A DNA stretch of 64,000 bases from Bacillota bacterium. GTDB lineage: Bacteria > Bacillota > Clostridia > Christensenellales > Aristaeellaceae. This document shows positions 33,282 through 43,228 of the stretch, one piece after another (within the stretch, counting starts at the first letter, position 1; every line of letters begins with the position of its first letter). Where the stretch lies: contig JAEZRP010000040.1 in NCBI GenBank assembly GCA_023444095.1, positions 1 through 64,000 of the forward strand. Direction: 5' to 3'. The translations under genes and the position numbers were made by a program. Under the pieces are notes generated by a model. It made no database searches. It was not told the origin of the DNA and saw only the letters and a program-made list of their open reading frames with translations.

Positions 33282-34829
33282 CTAGGGCAGGATTGTTCGA
33301 TAGGGCCGCGCGTCCGGAATCTCGGCCACATCCCGCTCGGAAAGGTAGTTGAGGATGAGTTCGCTCACCTCGGTCTGGATCTCCCGGAGGCGCGGGAGGC
33401 CCTTGTAAAAATCGAAGTCCCCCGCGCCCGTCGCGCGGTAGTTATTCATGACGAGGGTGAGGCGGTCGCCGTCCGAAAGGGCGCAACCGTCCTTTTCGAG
33501 CCTCGTCACGCGGCTGCCGTCGGGATTCCGCAAATCGAACTCGTAGGCGATGCCGTAGAAGTAGTCGTAATTGTAGTGCGCCTCCTTGGGCCGGAGGAAG
33601 GATTCGGCGATCCGGACCGCGCCTCCCGAGGCGTCGAAATACCGTGCGCATTGTTCGAGCGCCTGCCGAATGACCGCGCCCGTGACCTCCAGAACCACCA
33701 GCGTATTGGAGTATGTATAGCTTGCCACTACGTCGCGCACGGTCACGTCTTTTTGAGAAAACCCGCGCAGCTCGTTGCCGAGCGACGTGCAGGAAACGTC
33801 CGCGCCGCTGGCCGCAATCTGCACCATGTTGTAAAAGTCTGCGATGGGCGTGCCGAAAAGCGCCATCTCAAGCTTCTCCCCGGGCCTGAGCGCGCGGGAA
33901 AGATGCCCGATGGGCCGGTCGAGCCACGCGTTCAAATCCGAAAACAGTCTCCGCTGCCACGGCTTCCGCGTCGCGGGTACGGCGGGCGTCACGAGCGCGG
34001 ACGAGAATTTGCCGTCCTCCCCCAACGTCACTTTCACATACCGCGTCGCGTTGCACGGCGTCTGGACGATATGCGTCGGGTTGGCTTGCCGCGGACAAGC
34101 CGAGGGAATATTCACTTGCTCGGCGCGACTGCCGGGATAATTGATGTTCGCCATGGGCACGTGCTGGTGGCCCGTGAGGAGCAGATCGAAATCCAGCTCC
34201 TCGCACAACCGGCAGGCGATGTTCTCGTCGGTGTCGCTCAGGCGCTTCCCCGTCGCGACGTCCTTTTCAAGCCCGCCGTGGTAGATGCCGATCAGCACGT
34301 CGACCTTCTCGCGCAGCTTTTCGCACGCCTTGTTCGCCGCCGTGAACGGATCGCCCACGCGCAGCTTTGCCATGTTCTCCGGCTTTTCCCACACGCCGAC
34401 CCAGCCTGTCACAATGCCCACCAGCCCTACGCGCAGCCCGTTTTCCATCACGCGCACGGCGGTATCCGCATACTCCAGTTCGCCGCCCAGATCCGTCAGA
34501 TTCGCGCACAGGCAGCGGGCGGAAAGCGCCCGGAGGTGATCGCGCATGACGGCGTATCCGTAGTTGAAGTCGTGGTTCCCGAGCGTCACATAATCATATG
34601 AAAGCTCGTTCATTGCGCGCGCGGCGGGCATGGGGCGGCCCGTCTGCCGGCAAAAGTAGGTGAGCGGCGATCCCTGTAGGCTGTCGCCGCCGTCGATCAC
34701 CAGCGTGTTCCCGTCCTTGGGGAAGTCCATCGAGAAAAGCCCCATCGGGCGCGGAACTTCGTCCGCGAAGTTCGTCGGAAACAGGTAGCCGTGCGTGTCC
34801 GAAGTGAAGTAAATCGTCAGCCTGTCCAT
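33282..34829 (-). CDS. 5'-nucleotidase/2',3'-cyclic phosphodiesterase-like metallophosphoesterase
   Basis: This is a 515-residue protein whose ATG overlaps the stop of the preceding phnE-like gene (TAATG). The metallophosphatase domain has FTSDTHGYLFPTNFADE, VIDGGDSLQGSPLTYF, VTLGNHDFNYG and LLLTGHQHVPMANIN (the D-x-H, GD, GNH and GHxH metal motifs). The C-terminal 5'-nucleotidase domain includes GNELRGFSQKDVTVRDV and LTLVMNNYRATGAGDFDFY. Usual UshA/CpdB relatives are exported. This one has no signal peptide, so it probably dephosphorylates an imported organophosphate in the cytosol. It is the last gene of a phosphonate-type ABC operon. Confidence 0.9.
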   Translation of the reverse strand: MDRLTIYFTSDTHGYLFPTNFADEVPRPMGLFSMDFPKDGNTLVIDGGDSLQGSPLTYFCRQTGRPMPAARAMNELSYDYVTLGNHDFNYGYAVMRDHLRALSARCLCANLTDLGGELEYADTAVRVMENGLRVGLVGIVTGWVGVWEKPENMAKLRVGDPFTAANKACEKLREKVDVLIGIYHGGLEKDVATGKRLSDTDENIACRLCEELDFDLLLTGHQHVPMANINYPGSRAEQVNIPSACPRQANPTHIVQTPCNATRYVKVTLGEDGKFSSALVTPAVPATRKPWQRRLFSDLNAWLDRPIGHLSRALRPGEKLEMALFGTPIADFYNMVQIAASGADVSCTSLGNELRGFSQKDVTVRDVVASYTYSNTLVVLEVTGAVIRQALEQCARYFDASGGAVRIAESFLRPKEAHYNYDYFYGIAYEFDLRNPDGSRVTRLEKDGCALSDGDRLTLVMNNYRATGAGDFDFYKGLPRLREIQTEVSELILNYLSERDVAEIPDARPYRTILP

Positions 34830-35647
34830 TAGCCCCTCGCAAGTTTTTTCCGGATGCGGGTGGAGAAGAGCTCGATCACGAGCATCAATACGATCATGCC
34901 CGCGAGGAACGCGCCCACCATGCTCCAGCGCCGGGAGTTGATGCACTGGATGAGCGCCGCGCCCACGCCGCCCGCGCCCACGATGCCGAGGGTCGTCGCG
35001 TCCTTGATGTTGATGTCGAAGCGGTAGACGATGGTCGAAATAAAGTTGGCGTAAAGCTGCGGCAGGATTCCATAGCGGATCTTCTGAAACGTCGTGCAGC
35101 CCGCCGCGTCGAGGCTCTCCAAAATCCGGGTGTCGAGATCCTCGATGGCGTTGATGTACATCTTTGAGATCATGCCGATGGAGCAGATCGACTGCGTCAC
35201 AACGCCGCAGAACGCGCCCGGGCCCGTCACGCGAATCCACACGAGCGCCCACACGAGGCTCGGAATGGTGCGGATGAGCAGAATGAACGCGCGCGACACG
35301 AACGCCACGTACTTCGGCACGATGTTCTCGCTCGCGAGGAAGCTGAACGGGACGGCGAGGACGCCGCCGATGAGCGTGCCCAGAAGCGCGATGGCGACCG
35401 TCTCAAACAGCATGAAGGGCACGCCGCTTTCCGTCCAGTTAAACAGGAGCGAAACGTCCGGGTGCGAGATGCCGTAGACGATGCCATAAGCAACTTCGCT
35501 GCCCTTCGCGGCGAAGCCCTTGAACTCGATGGCGGTTCCCGACCAGCCGAGAAGCACCGCGACGACCAGCAGGATGAGGGTGTAGACCCACCACCTGCGG
35601 GGGCGGCTCTCGTACATCTCCTCGATGGGATTTGTATATCTCTGCAT
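34829..35647 (-). CDS. phnE: Phosphonate-type ABC transporter permease (PhnE2)
   Basis: This is a 272-residue integral membrane protein with about six helices. The EAA-like loop is ESLDAAGCTTFQKIRYGILP, followed by the PhnE signature FISTIVYRFDINIKDATTLG and GAGGVGAALIQCINSRRW. It pairs with the other permease at 35657 to form a heterodimeric channel. It starts 9 bases after that gene's stop. The 5'-nucleotidase-like gene overlaps its end by 1 base. Confidence 0.92.
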   Translation of the reverse strand: MQRYTNPIEEMYESRPRRWWVYTLILLVVAVLLGWSGTAIEFKGFAAKGSEVAYGIVYGISHPDVSLLFNWTESGVPFMLFETVAIALLGTLIGGVLAVPFSFLASENIVPKYVAFVSRAFILLIRTIPSLVWALVWIRVTGPGAFCGVVTQSICSIGMISKMYINAIEDLDTRILESLDAAGCTTFQKIRYGILPQLYANFISTIVYRFDINIKDATTLGIVGAGGVGAALIQCINSRRWSMVGAFLAGMIVLMLVIELFSTRIRKKLARG

Positions 35648-35656
35648 ATATGCCCC

Positions 35657-36498
35657 CTAACTCAGCTTCCTGCGCAGGTACTGGCTTGTGTTCTCGATGA
35701 TCAGGACCACCACGAACAGCGAAATGAGCACCGTGCCCAACCCCTCGTAGTCGCGCCAGCCGATGCGCTCATTGATGAGGATCCCCAGGCCGCCCGCGCC
35801 CACGTAACCGAGGATGGACGCCGCGCGGATGTTGATCTCAAAGGAGTACAGGCAGTGAGAGAGGTAGGTGGGCAATATCTGGGGAAAGCACGCCGACCAG
35901 AACGCCTGGAACTTCGTCGCGCCCAACGCCTCCATGGCCTCGAACGCGCCCATGTCGATGGTCTCGATGGACTCATAGAGCATCTTTGTCACGATGCCGA
36001 ATGTAAAGAGGGTGATGGCGATCATGCCCGCGAAGGTGCCGAGCCCAAAGATCAGCGCGCAGATGGAGGCGATGATGAGCGTCGGGAGCGTCCTTACGAT
36101 GTTCAGAAGGACGCGCATCACCGCGACGACCCAGCCGGTCCTGTTGATGTTTGTGGACGCCACGACCGCGAACGGGAGCGCGAGAAACGAGCCCACGGCG
36201 CTTCCGATGACCGACATCTTGATGGTGTCCAGAAGCGGGTTCCAAACCTTATTGAAGTAGCTCCACTTGGGGCTGAATATCTTTTCGAGGATGACCGTAA
36301 ACTGATGCCCGCGCCGGATGATGATCGAGATGTCAAAGCCCGTGATCTCAACCGAGCCCCACACCGCGAGGATCAGAATGAGCAGGATAAGCGGCGTCCG
36401 GGAGCGCGGCTTTTTGACGCTCCGCTTCCCAACCGTCATGGTTCTGGGGCGAAAAATCCGGTCGAACAGGAGCGTCCTCTGCGCCCCCTGCCGTTTCG

Positions 36499-36502
<4 letters not shown>
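35657..36502 (-). CDS. phnE: Phosphonate-type ABC transporter permease (PhnE1)
   Basis: This is a 281-residue membrane protein with a basic N-terminal tail (about 1-36) before the first helix. The EAA loop is EAMEALGATKFQAFWSACFP, and the PhnE signature is YSFEINIRAASILGYVGAGG. Its start overlaps the end of the ATPase gene by 4 bases (ATGA), so translation is coupled. With the second permease and PhnC/PhnD homologues it forms a complete importer of the phosphonate/phosphate-ester class. Confidence 0.92.
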
Positions 36503-37278
<776 letters not shown>

Positions 37279-37296
37279 ATGTATCCCCTCATATAT

Positions 37297-37332
37297 AAAA
37301 CCGCCGAAACCGGGTGCAAATCGTTCGGCGGC
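37297..37332 (-). terminator. Intercistronic terminator or attenuator after phnD
   Basis: On the minus strand GCCGCCGAA..TTCGGCGG is followed by TTTTATA, just before the phnC ribosome binding site. A partial terminator here would give more binding protein than ATPase/permease. Confidence 0.65.
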
Positions 37333-37393
37333 TCTTCATTCAAAGTAAAAGGGAGCGGGAGACGCGGCGAAGCGTCCCCGCTCGATGGATGGA

Positions 37394-38440
37394 TTATTCC
37401 TGAACGGCCTCGAGCGCCTTGCGCGCGCCGTCGTAGTCCGCGTCTGTCGCGACCGCGTAGCCCGCGTGGCTGTAAACGGAGAAGATCTCAAGACCCTCGG
37501 GCGTTCCGATCACGTTGATGAGGGCGTTCTGCATCGCGGCGATGAACTCAGGATTGTAAACCGCGGGATTCGCCTTGGTGATGGAAACGGTGTCATTGTA
37601 GATGCCATCGGTGACGCCGATGACGTTCATCTCGCTCCAGATGGACTCCGTGCGGCCCATGCCGGCCTTGCCCGACTCGTCGGCCTGATCTGTGGGCAGT
37701 ATCCAGGCGGCCTCGTAGTCGCGGCGGCCGTCGGCGTAGCACACGATGATGTCAACCGCCTCGGCGGCGGCCTGCGCGAACGACTCGCCGTAGCCGGAGA
37801 GCGTCACGACGTTCGAAAGGTCGGACAGCTTCTTGCCGTCATAGTTGTCCATCAGCCACATGGTGGGGTAGATGTAACCGGCGGAGGAAGAGGTCTTGAG
37901 GATCGCCCAGTTGGCCTTGTCGAGGTCCTCCCAGGTGAGCGCTTCGCCCGCGTTCACTTTCGCGGCCAGCTCCTTGCCGTAGGCGGAGGGGGTGGCGTAG
38001 ATGAGGGAGCGGTAGAACGTGACCTGCTCGTCGACAGCCGTGGTCATGTTCGCGTCGCCGTTCCAGGTGGTGGGATCGGTGGAATCGTTGGAGAGGCCGT
38101 TGCGCGTAGCGGTAAGGATCACGTCCACCTCGTCGGAATAGAGCGCGTAGGTGCCGCCGGGGAGCCAGCCGATGTCGATGGTGCCGGCTGCCATGGCCTC
38201 GCCGGTCGCCTCGTAGGACGTGCCGACGGTGATGTCGATCTCGTCCACCTCATAGCCCTGCTCGAGGAGCGCCGCCTTGAGAAGGTCCGGCAGATTCGCA
38301 GTTCCGGTGATGATGACGTCCGCGTCCTTCGAAGGCACGAACTCGAGGGTCAGCTTGTCCATGTGGATGGCCTCGGCCATCGCGGACGAAGCTCCCAGAA
38401 CCAGCATGACCGCAAGCACCAGGGCAAACAACTTCTTCAT
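37394..38440 (-). CDS. phnD: Phosphonate-type substrate-binding protein (PhnD)
   Basis: This is a 348-residue exported protein. ATG 38440 follows GGAGGAAAAG; longer frames upstream are not supported. The signal peptide is MKKLFALVLAVMLVLGASSA, MA, with no lipobox. The Phosphonate-bd fold begins LTLEFVPSKDADVIITGTAN, with TVGTSYEATGEAMAAGTIDI and WLPGGTYALYSD (the usual ligand-pocket block). Phosphonate/phosphite/phosphate-ester importers have this type of protein. The adjacent 5'-nucleotidase suggests the ligand is a phosphate ester rather than a C-P compound, but this is inference. Confidence 0.9.
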   Translation of the reverse strand: MKKLFALVLAVMLVLGASSAMAEAIHMDKLTLEFVPSKDADVIITGTANLPDLLKAALLEQGYEVDEIDITVGTSYEATGEAMAAGTIDIGWLPGGTYALYSDEVDVILTATRNGLSNDSTDPTTWNGDANMTTAVDEQVTFYRSLIYATPSAYGKELAAKVNAGEALTWEDLDKANWAILKTSSSAGYIYPTMWLMDNYDGKKLSDLSNVVTLSGYGESFAQAAAEAVDIIVCYADGRRDYEAAWILPTDQADESGKAGMGRTESIWSEMNVIGVTDGIYNDTVSITKANPAVYNPEFIAAMQNALINVIGTPEGLEIFSVYSHAGYAVATDADYDGARKALEAVQE

Positions 38441-38482
38441 GTCTTTTCCTCCCATATAAAGCTGCTTTAGGGGTACGCATAT

Positions 38483-38511
38483 ACTATAATCCCATATTCT
38501 CCAAAAAACAA
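38483..38511 (-). promoter_or_regulatory. Promoter of the phnD operon
   Basis: On the minus strand TTGTTT (38506-38511) and TATAGT (38483-38488) have a 17-base spacer. The -10 box lies about 43 bases upstream of the phnD start. No Pho box was recognised. Confidence 0.6.
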
Positions 38512-38625
38512 GCGCATATACGAAAAGGTAACGATCGGACGAAAATCCATTGACGCGCCATTCGCGCCGTGATACCATGTGAGAATCAATCGCGGGCGGC
38601 AAGCCGTCCGAGGGGGATCCAAAAC

Positions 38626-39840
38626 GTGTACGAAAGAACCGCCTCCCCCGCCGCGGACGCCCGCAGGGTGCTCGCCCTCTGCTGGACGGCATACGCGGCA
38701 TCCTATCTGAGCAGGTCCAATATGGCCGTCTCCCTCGCGCGCATCGTGGGGGAAAACGGGTACCCGGTCTCCGCCGTCTCGGTGCTCGGCACTCTCTTCT
38801 TCGTCTTTTACGCCGTCGGCCAGCTCGTGAACGGCCGGGTCGGCGACTTCGCGCCGCCGCGCGCCATGATCTTTTTCGGCATGTTCCTCTCGGGACTGTG
38901 CAACATGCTGTTCGGCTGGACGCGCGCGTACTGGGCGCTCGCGGTCGCGTGGGCGGTCAATGGCTACGCGCTGTCCGCGCTCTGGGGCCCCATGATGCGG
39001 CTCATGGCGCACTACTACGACGAGGCAAGGCGCAACGCGGTCTCGACGATCATGATGACCTCGTCGGCGGTCGGGTGCGTCGCCTCGTGGGGACTCGCGG
39101 GGCCCGTGCTGGCGCGCTTCGGCTATCAGCCGCTGTTTTACGGAACGGGCGCCCTGACGCTCCTTTACTGCCTCGCCTTCCTCTTGCTCCTGCCGCGCGC
39201 GGATATCCGGCCCGCCGCGCGCGCGCCGCGCAAAGGCGGCATCCATGCGGGGCTTGCGTCGCTCGTCGCCATCCTCCTCGTCTGCGCCGCGATGGGCTTT
39301 ATTAAGGAAGGCATCAACTTTTACGCCCCGTACATGATGGAAAGGACCGGGGCAATTTCCGTCAGCCTCGCGGTCGTCCTGCCCCTGTTCAGCTTCGCGG
39401 GCTCGCTGCTCTCGGGCCTTCTCAACCGGCGCGCGGGGATCTCGATCGCGGGCCTCGTTTCGGTGCTTTTCGGCGCGTGCCTCGCCGCGCTTGCGCTTCT
39501 CTACGCGCTCGGGAGGACAGGTACATTCGCCGCGCCCCTGATCCTCGGCATGCTGGGCATCGCCTCCGCGACCATGTACGCCGTAACGACCTACCTGATC
39601 GGATTTTATCCGATGCGCTTTTACGGGGTCAACGCGGTTTCTTACGTCGCGGGGCTACTTGACTTTTTCACCTACATCGGCGCGGGTGCGTCGTCTGTCT
39701 TGTCCGGCGCACTATTTGACCGATCCGGACTCCATAGCGTGATCCTCGTCTGGGCGGTGCTTGCCGCGCTCGTCACGGCTGCGGCCTTCGCGGCGCGTGC
39801 GGTGAGCGGACGAAGCGCTTCTTCCAAGGCCGAAAAATAA
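38626..39840 (+). CDS. MFS transporter, organophosphate/anion-type
   Basis: This is a 404-residue membrane protein. GTG 38626 (VYERTASPAADARR) is chosen because GAGGGGG lies 9 bases before; ATG 38569 has no site. It opens with VLALCWTAYAASYLSRSNMA, like the OPA family (GlpT/UhpT-like, with Arg after the first helix). It also shows VNGRVGDFAPPRAMIFFGMF in the loop 2-3 and has 12 predicted helices. It is divergent from the phn operon, so a phosphorylated or anionic substrate is conceivable. Specificity is unknown. Confidence 0.85.
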   Translation: MYERTASPAADARRVLALCWTAYAASYLSRSNMAVSLARIVGENGYPVSAVSVLGTLFFVFYAVGQLVNGRVGDFAPPRAMIFFGMFLSGLCNMLFGWTRAYWALAVAWAVNGYALSALWGPMMRLMAHYYDEARRNAVSTIMMTSSAVGCVASWGLAGPVLARFGYQPLFYGTGALTLLYCLAFLLLLPRADIRPAARAPRKGGIHAGLASLVAILLVCAAMGFIKEGINFYAPYMMERTGAISVSLAVVLPLFSFAGSLLSGLLNRRAGISIAGLVSVLFGACLAALALLYALGRTGTFAAPLILGMLGIASATMYAVTTYLIGFYPMRFYGVNAVSYVAGLLDFFTYIGAGASSVLSGALFDRSGLHSVILVWAVLAALVTAAAFAARAVSGRSASSKAEK

Positions 39841-39862
39841 AAATTGGTAAATCTCAAACAAA

Positions 39863-39887
39863 ACGGCCCTCAGGGCCGTCTAATTTT
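39863..39887 (+). terminator. Weak terminator of the MFS gene
   Basis: ACGGCCCT(C)AGGGCCGT at 39863-39880 is followed by CTAATTTT. The loop is tight and the T run interrupted, so it is probably weak. Confidence 0.5.
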
Positions 39888-39926
39888 CGTCTTCAGAAAG
39901 ATAATCCGAGGATGGGAGTGAAAAAG

Positions 39927-41666
39927 ATGAAAAGGTTTCTCAGCATACTGACTGCGGCGATTTTGCTGATCGCCGCGATGGGCGTCGCGGAGGGGATGAA
40001 TCAGCCGACCCCCGCGCCGGAAGAAATGACCATTGAACAAAAGCTCTATGGAATGATCCCGGTTCTCGACAGCTTTGCGCGCAACGCGGGCGTCGAGGGC
40101 GAGTTCCCCTACGACGCGGCCAATCCGGAATTCGTCTGGGTGCAGCTGTATCTCACGTTCGTCAACTGGGGCGAGCCGAATCCGGACGTCGTGATCGATG
40201 GCGACGAGATGACCGTTCCCCGGGCCGCGATGCTCGAATACGCGAAGGCGTCCTTCCGGGGCATGGAAGCGCTGCCGGACATTCCCGCGGACTTCCCATT
40301 CGCCATGCGCTACGACGCGCAGGCGGACGCCTATAAAATCGGCCTGTCCGATATGGGCGAGACCTATATCGTGATCGAACGATACGCGACCGACGCGGAA
40401 GGCGCGCTGATCGTCGGCTACGGGCTTTACAATCCCCAAACCGGACGGTTGGGCGGCTTCACGGCGAAGCTTGTCGATCCTATGGACCTGCTGCTCCTCG
40501 ACGAGGGCGCGTTCCCCTACGCCATGGAATTCGCGGCGAACGAAACGGACGCGGACTTCGCGGGCCTCGAACCCACCGCATGCGAAATCCGGTACGAACC
40601 GGAGATCCCGGCCCCGGAGGAGAGCCCCGTCCCGGAGAAAACCCCTGCTCCCGAGGAGACGTCAGCGCTCGCCTATCCCACGCTCTCCACGGGCGCGAAG
40701 GGCGACGCGGTGAAGGCGCTCCAGGCGCGGCTCAACGAGCTGGGCTATGACAGCGGAAGCGCCGACGGCATCTTCGGAAAGGCCACCAAGGAGGCCGTGC
40801 GCTACTTCCAGGACGCGATCGGTGCCCCCCAGGACGGAATCGCCACGGACGCCGTCCAGCGGAAGCTCTTCGCGGCGGGCGCGCCGAAGTTCGTCCAGTA
40901 CGTGCAGCTCAAGAAGGACTCTGCGGGCATTCGCGTCGAGAAACTCCAGGACCGGCTGCGCGCGCTCGGCTACCTCGCGCAACCCACGGACGGCGATTTC
41001 GGAAGCCGCACCGAGGAGGCCGTAAAAATTTTCCAGAAGAAGGCCGGACTGAAGGCGGACGGCATCGCGGGCGAAAAGACGCTCAAGGCGCTGTTCAGCT
41101 CCAAGGCGAAGAAGTGCGACACGTATATCACCCTCAAAAAGGGCGACACGGGCGAGCGCGTCAAGGAAATGCAGGCGCAGCTCAGAACGCTTGGCTTTTT
41201 GAGCAAGAAGCCGAGCGCCGTCTATGACAATGACACCGTGAAGGCCGTCAAGGCGTTCCTCCAGGCGGTCGGCGAGAGCAAAGACGGCAGGACCGCCGAC
41301 AAGGCGCTCCTGACAAAACTCTTTGACTACGTGCCGGAGCCGACCGCCGAACCGACTGCGGAGCCGACCGCTGAACCGACTGCGGAGCCGACTGCGGAGC
41401 CGACCGCCGAACCGACACCCGTTCCGGTGTTGACGTCCGAGCAGCAGATCGCGTTCACGCAGGCTGTCAACGACGCGCTTCTGCCGCCCGTCCCGCTCAC
41501 CGACGCGGAGGCCGCGACCTGGCTGCAGACCCAGCTTCTGATCGATCCGCCGACCGGCGTTTATGATCAGGCGACCTACGATGCGGTGTCCGCACTCCAG
41601 TTGGCGAACTCGATGCTCCAAACGGGTATCGCTGACGCCGCCGTCATCGCGCTTTTGATCCCTTAA
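39927..41666 (+). CDS. Secreted protein with peptidoglycan-binding repeats and a PTAEP linker
   Basis: This is a 579-residue protein. ATG 39927 is favoured by GGGAG 8 bases upstream. The signal peptide is MKRFLSILTAAILLIAAMGV, AEG. An unrecognised globular domain (about 30-220) is followed by a Pro-rich spacer and three PG_binding_1 repeats (LSTGAKGDAVKALQARLNEL, LKKDSAGIRVEKLQDRLRAL, LKKGDTGERVKEMQAQLRTL). Then come a PTAEP linker and a fourth, degenerate PG-binding-like unit (LPPVPLTDAEAATWLQTQLL). It probably binds cortex or wall peptidoglycan. The linker echoes the protein at 2581-3891. No catalytic domain is evident. Confidence 0.85.
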   Translation: MKRFLSILTAAILLIAAMGVAEGMNQPTPAPEEMTIEQKLYGMIPVLDSFARNAGVEGEFPYDAANPEFVWVQLYLTFVNWGEPNPDVVIDGDEMTVPRAAMLEYAKASFRGMEALPDIPADFPFAMRYDAQADAYKIGLSDMGETYIVIERYATDAEGALIVGYGLYNPQTGRLGGFTAKLVDPMDLLLLDEGAFPYAMEFAANETDADFAGLEPTACEIRYEPEIPAPEESPVPEKTPAPEETSALAYPTLSTGAKGDAVKALQARLNELGYDSGSADGIFGKATKEAVRYFQDAIGAPQDGIATDAVQRKLFAAGAPKFVQYVQLKKDSAGIRVEKLQDRLRALGYLAQPTDGDFGSRTEEAVKIFQKKAGLKADGIAGEKTLKALFSSKAKKCDTYITLKKGDTGERVKEMQAQLRTLGFLSKKPSAVYDNDTVKAVKAFLQAVGESKDGRTADKALLTKLFDYVPEPTAEPTAEPTAEPTAEPTAEPTAEPTPVPVLTSEQQIAFTQAVNDALLPPVPLTDAEAATWLQTQLLIDPPTGVYDQATYDAVSALQLANSMLQTGIADAAVIALLIP

Positions 41667-41673
41667 CCCACAT

Positions 41674-41708
41674 CGCGCCCCGTCCGACTTCCCGGACGGG
41701 GTGCTTTA
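41674..41708 (+). terminator. Terminator of the peptidoglycan-binding gene
   Basis: GCCCCGTCCG pairs with CGGACGGGG(T)GC around an ACTTCC-like loop and is followed by TTTATAT. Confidence 0.75.
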
Positions 41709-41807
41709 TATGATTGACGTTTGGAAGTTCATACTATCTTCATCATTGCGGCAAAATCTCAGAACACAGGAGATCATCCAGAAAAGCCGACGACGGAGGA
41801 CGCGCAC

Positions 41808-43157
41808 ATGGACACGGACGAAATATATCAGATGACCGCCGTTCAACTAAGGCTCGCCATACAGGAAAAGCGCATCCGTGTGGAAGAGCTGGTTCGTTCC
41901 TATCTTGCGCGGATTCATCAATTTGACGGCGTCAACGGACTGAACGCGATCGCGGAGCTTGATCCATCCGCGATATCTCAGGCAAAAGCGATGGATTCTC
42001 AGCGAGAAAAGTCTCTCGGAAACCAGCCGCTGTTCGGACTGCCCATTCTCGTGAAGGACAATATTGACGTCGCCGGTCTTCACACGACAGCGGGAAGCCT
42101 TTCCCTTTCCGACAATATCGCAACGAAGGATGCGCCGATCATCGCAAATCTGAAGCGAAACGGCGCGCTGATTCTCGGCAAGACGAACATGACCGAATTT
42201 GCCAACTACACCACGCAAGGCATGCCTAACGGTTATAGTTCAAGAGGCGGCCAGGTCAGGAATGCATATGACCACGCCAAAGACCCCGGCGGTTCAAGTT
42301 CCGGGTCGGCTGTCGCCATGTCTGCCGGGTTCTGCGCCGCCGCCGTTGGAACGGATACTTCCTTTTCCGTGATCGGCTGCGCGACTGAAACCGGAGTGAC
42401 GGGACTCAAGCCGCCGCACGGTTCCCTGTCTTCACAAGGAATCATTCCGATTTCCCACACGCTGGACAGTGCGGGTACCCTGACACATGATTTCGCCGAT
42501 GCGCTTTTGCTTTATTCCGGGATGCGGGATGCGCCATTCAATGCCATCACGCCGACAGAACCGGCGGAGCTTCACATCGCCATCAATGGATTTGGCCGCA
42601 AGCAGGTATCGGAGGCGCAGCTTGCAAGATATGAAGTGCTTTTTGACGCCCTTCGCAAGTCGGGCTGCTCTTTCTCCCAGGTTTCCCATGCGGCTTCCCC
42701 CTGCATAAGTGATGTGATGCGCTGCGAGTTCAAGCATGACCTTGAGTACTACCTTCTGTCTTCGTCCGCAAAACGAAAAAAGCTCGATGAAATCGTCAAA
42801 TATTACGAATCGCATCCCGAGCAGATGATGAAATATGGGATTTCCTGTCTTCGCGGCGCGTTGAATGAGGCATCCGGAAGACTCGACGATTCGCCTTATC
42901 TTCAGGCATTGTCGGAGCGCGATAAGCAGCGCTCACAGCTGATTGAAACAATGCGTGAATATGACGCGTGCGTCATGACCGGGTCGACAAATATTACGCA
43001 TTTTGTCGGTCTGCCTTCGGTTGCGCTGAAGCTTTGCATGGCTGAAGATCGCACGCCACGCGGCATTATTCTATATGGAACGGATGAAGTCCGACTTTAT
43101 GCGGCCGCGCTGACGATTGAAAAGCATTGCTCGAAAGTGGCTCTTCCCACATTATGA
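41808..43157 (+). CDS. Amidase-signature family protein
   Basis: This is a 449-residue protein. ATG 41808 (MDTDEIYQMTAVQLRLAIQE) has GGAGG 8 bases upstream. The catalytic Lys is in FGLPILVKDNIDVAGLHT, the cis-Ser in DPGGSSSGSAVAMSAG, and the nucleophile Ser in GTDTSFSVIGCATETGVTGL. In most amidases the last motif reads GTDTGGS; here SF replaces GG, a subgroup pattern that changes the oxyanion-hole environment. Substrate unknown; it is unlikely to be GatA because the GatB/C context is absent. The gene is less GC-rich, with more A/T-ending codons than neighbours, hinting at transfer. Confidence 0.88.
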   Translation: MDTDEIYQMTAVQLRLAIQEKRIRVEELVRSYLARIHQFDGVNGLNAIAELDPSAISQAKAMDSQREKSLGNQPLFGLPILVKDNIDVAGLHTTAGSLSLSDNIATKDAPIIANLKRNGALILGKTNMTEFANYTTQGMPNGYSSRGGQVRNAYDHAKDPGGSSSGSAVAMSAGFCAAAVGTDTSFSVIGCATETGVTGLKPPHGSLSSQGIIPISHTLDSAGTLTHDFADALLLYSGMRDAPFNAITPTEPAELHIAINGFGRKQVSEAQLARYEVLFDALRKSGCSFSQVSHAASPCISDVMRCEFKHDLEYYLLSSSAKRKKLDEIVKYYESHPEQMMKYGISCLRGALNEASGRLDDSPYLQALSERDKQRSQLIETMREYDACVMTGSTNITHFVGLPSVALKLCMAEDRTPRGIILYGTDEVRLYAAALTIEKHCSKVALPTL

Positions 43158-43228
43158 ACGGAGCCTTCGGTGAAAAATGCATCGGGAAACGATCCTCCCC
43201 CGGCTGAGCCGGGGGAGGATCGTCCGGT

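Noticed and set aside
41340..41420. Second tandem-repeat block
   Set aside because: Also 12-bp in-frame coding repeats for a PTAEP linker, so not a CRISPR array or origin iterons.
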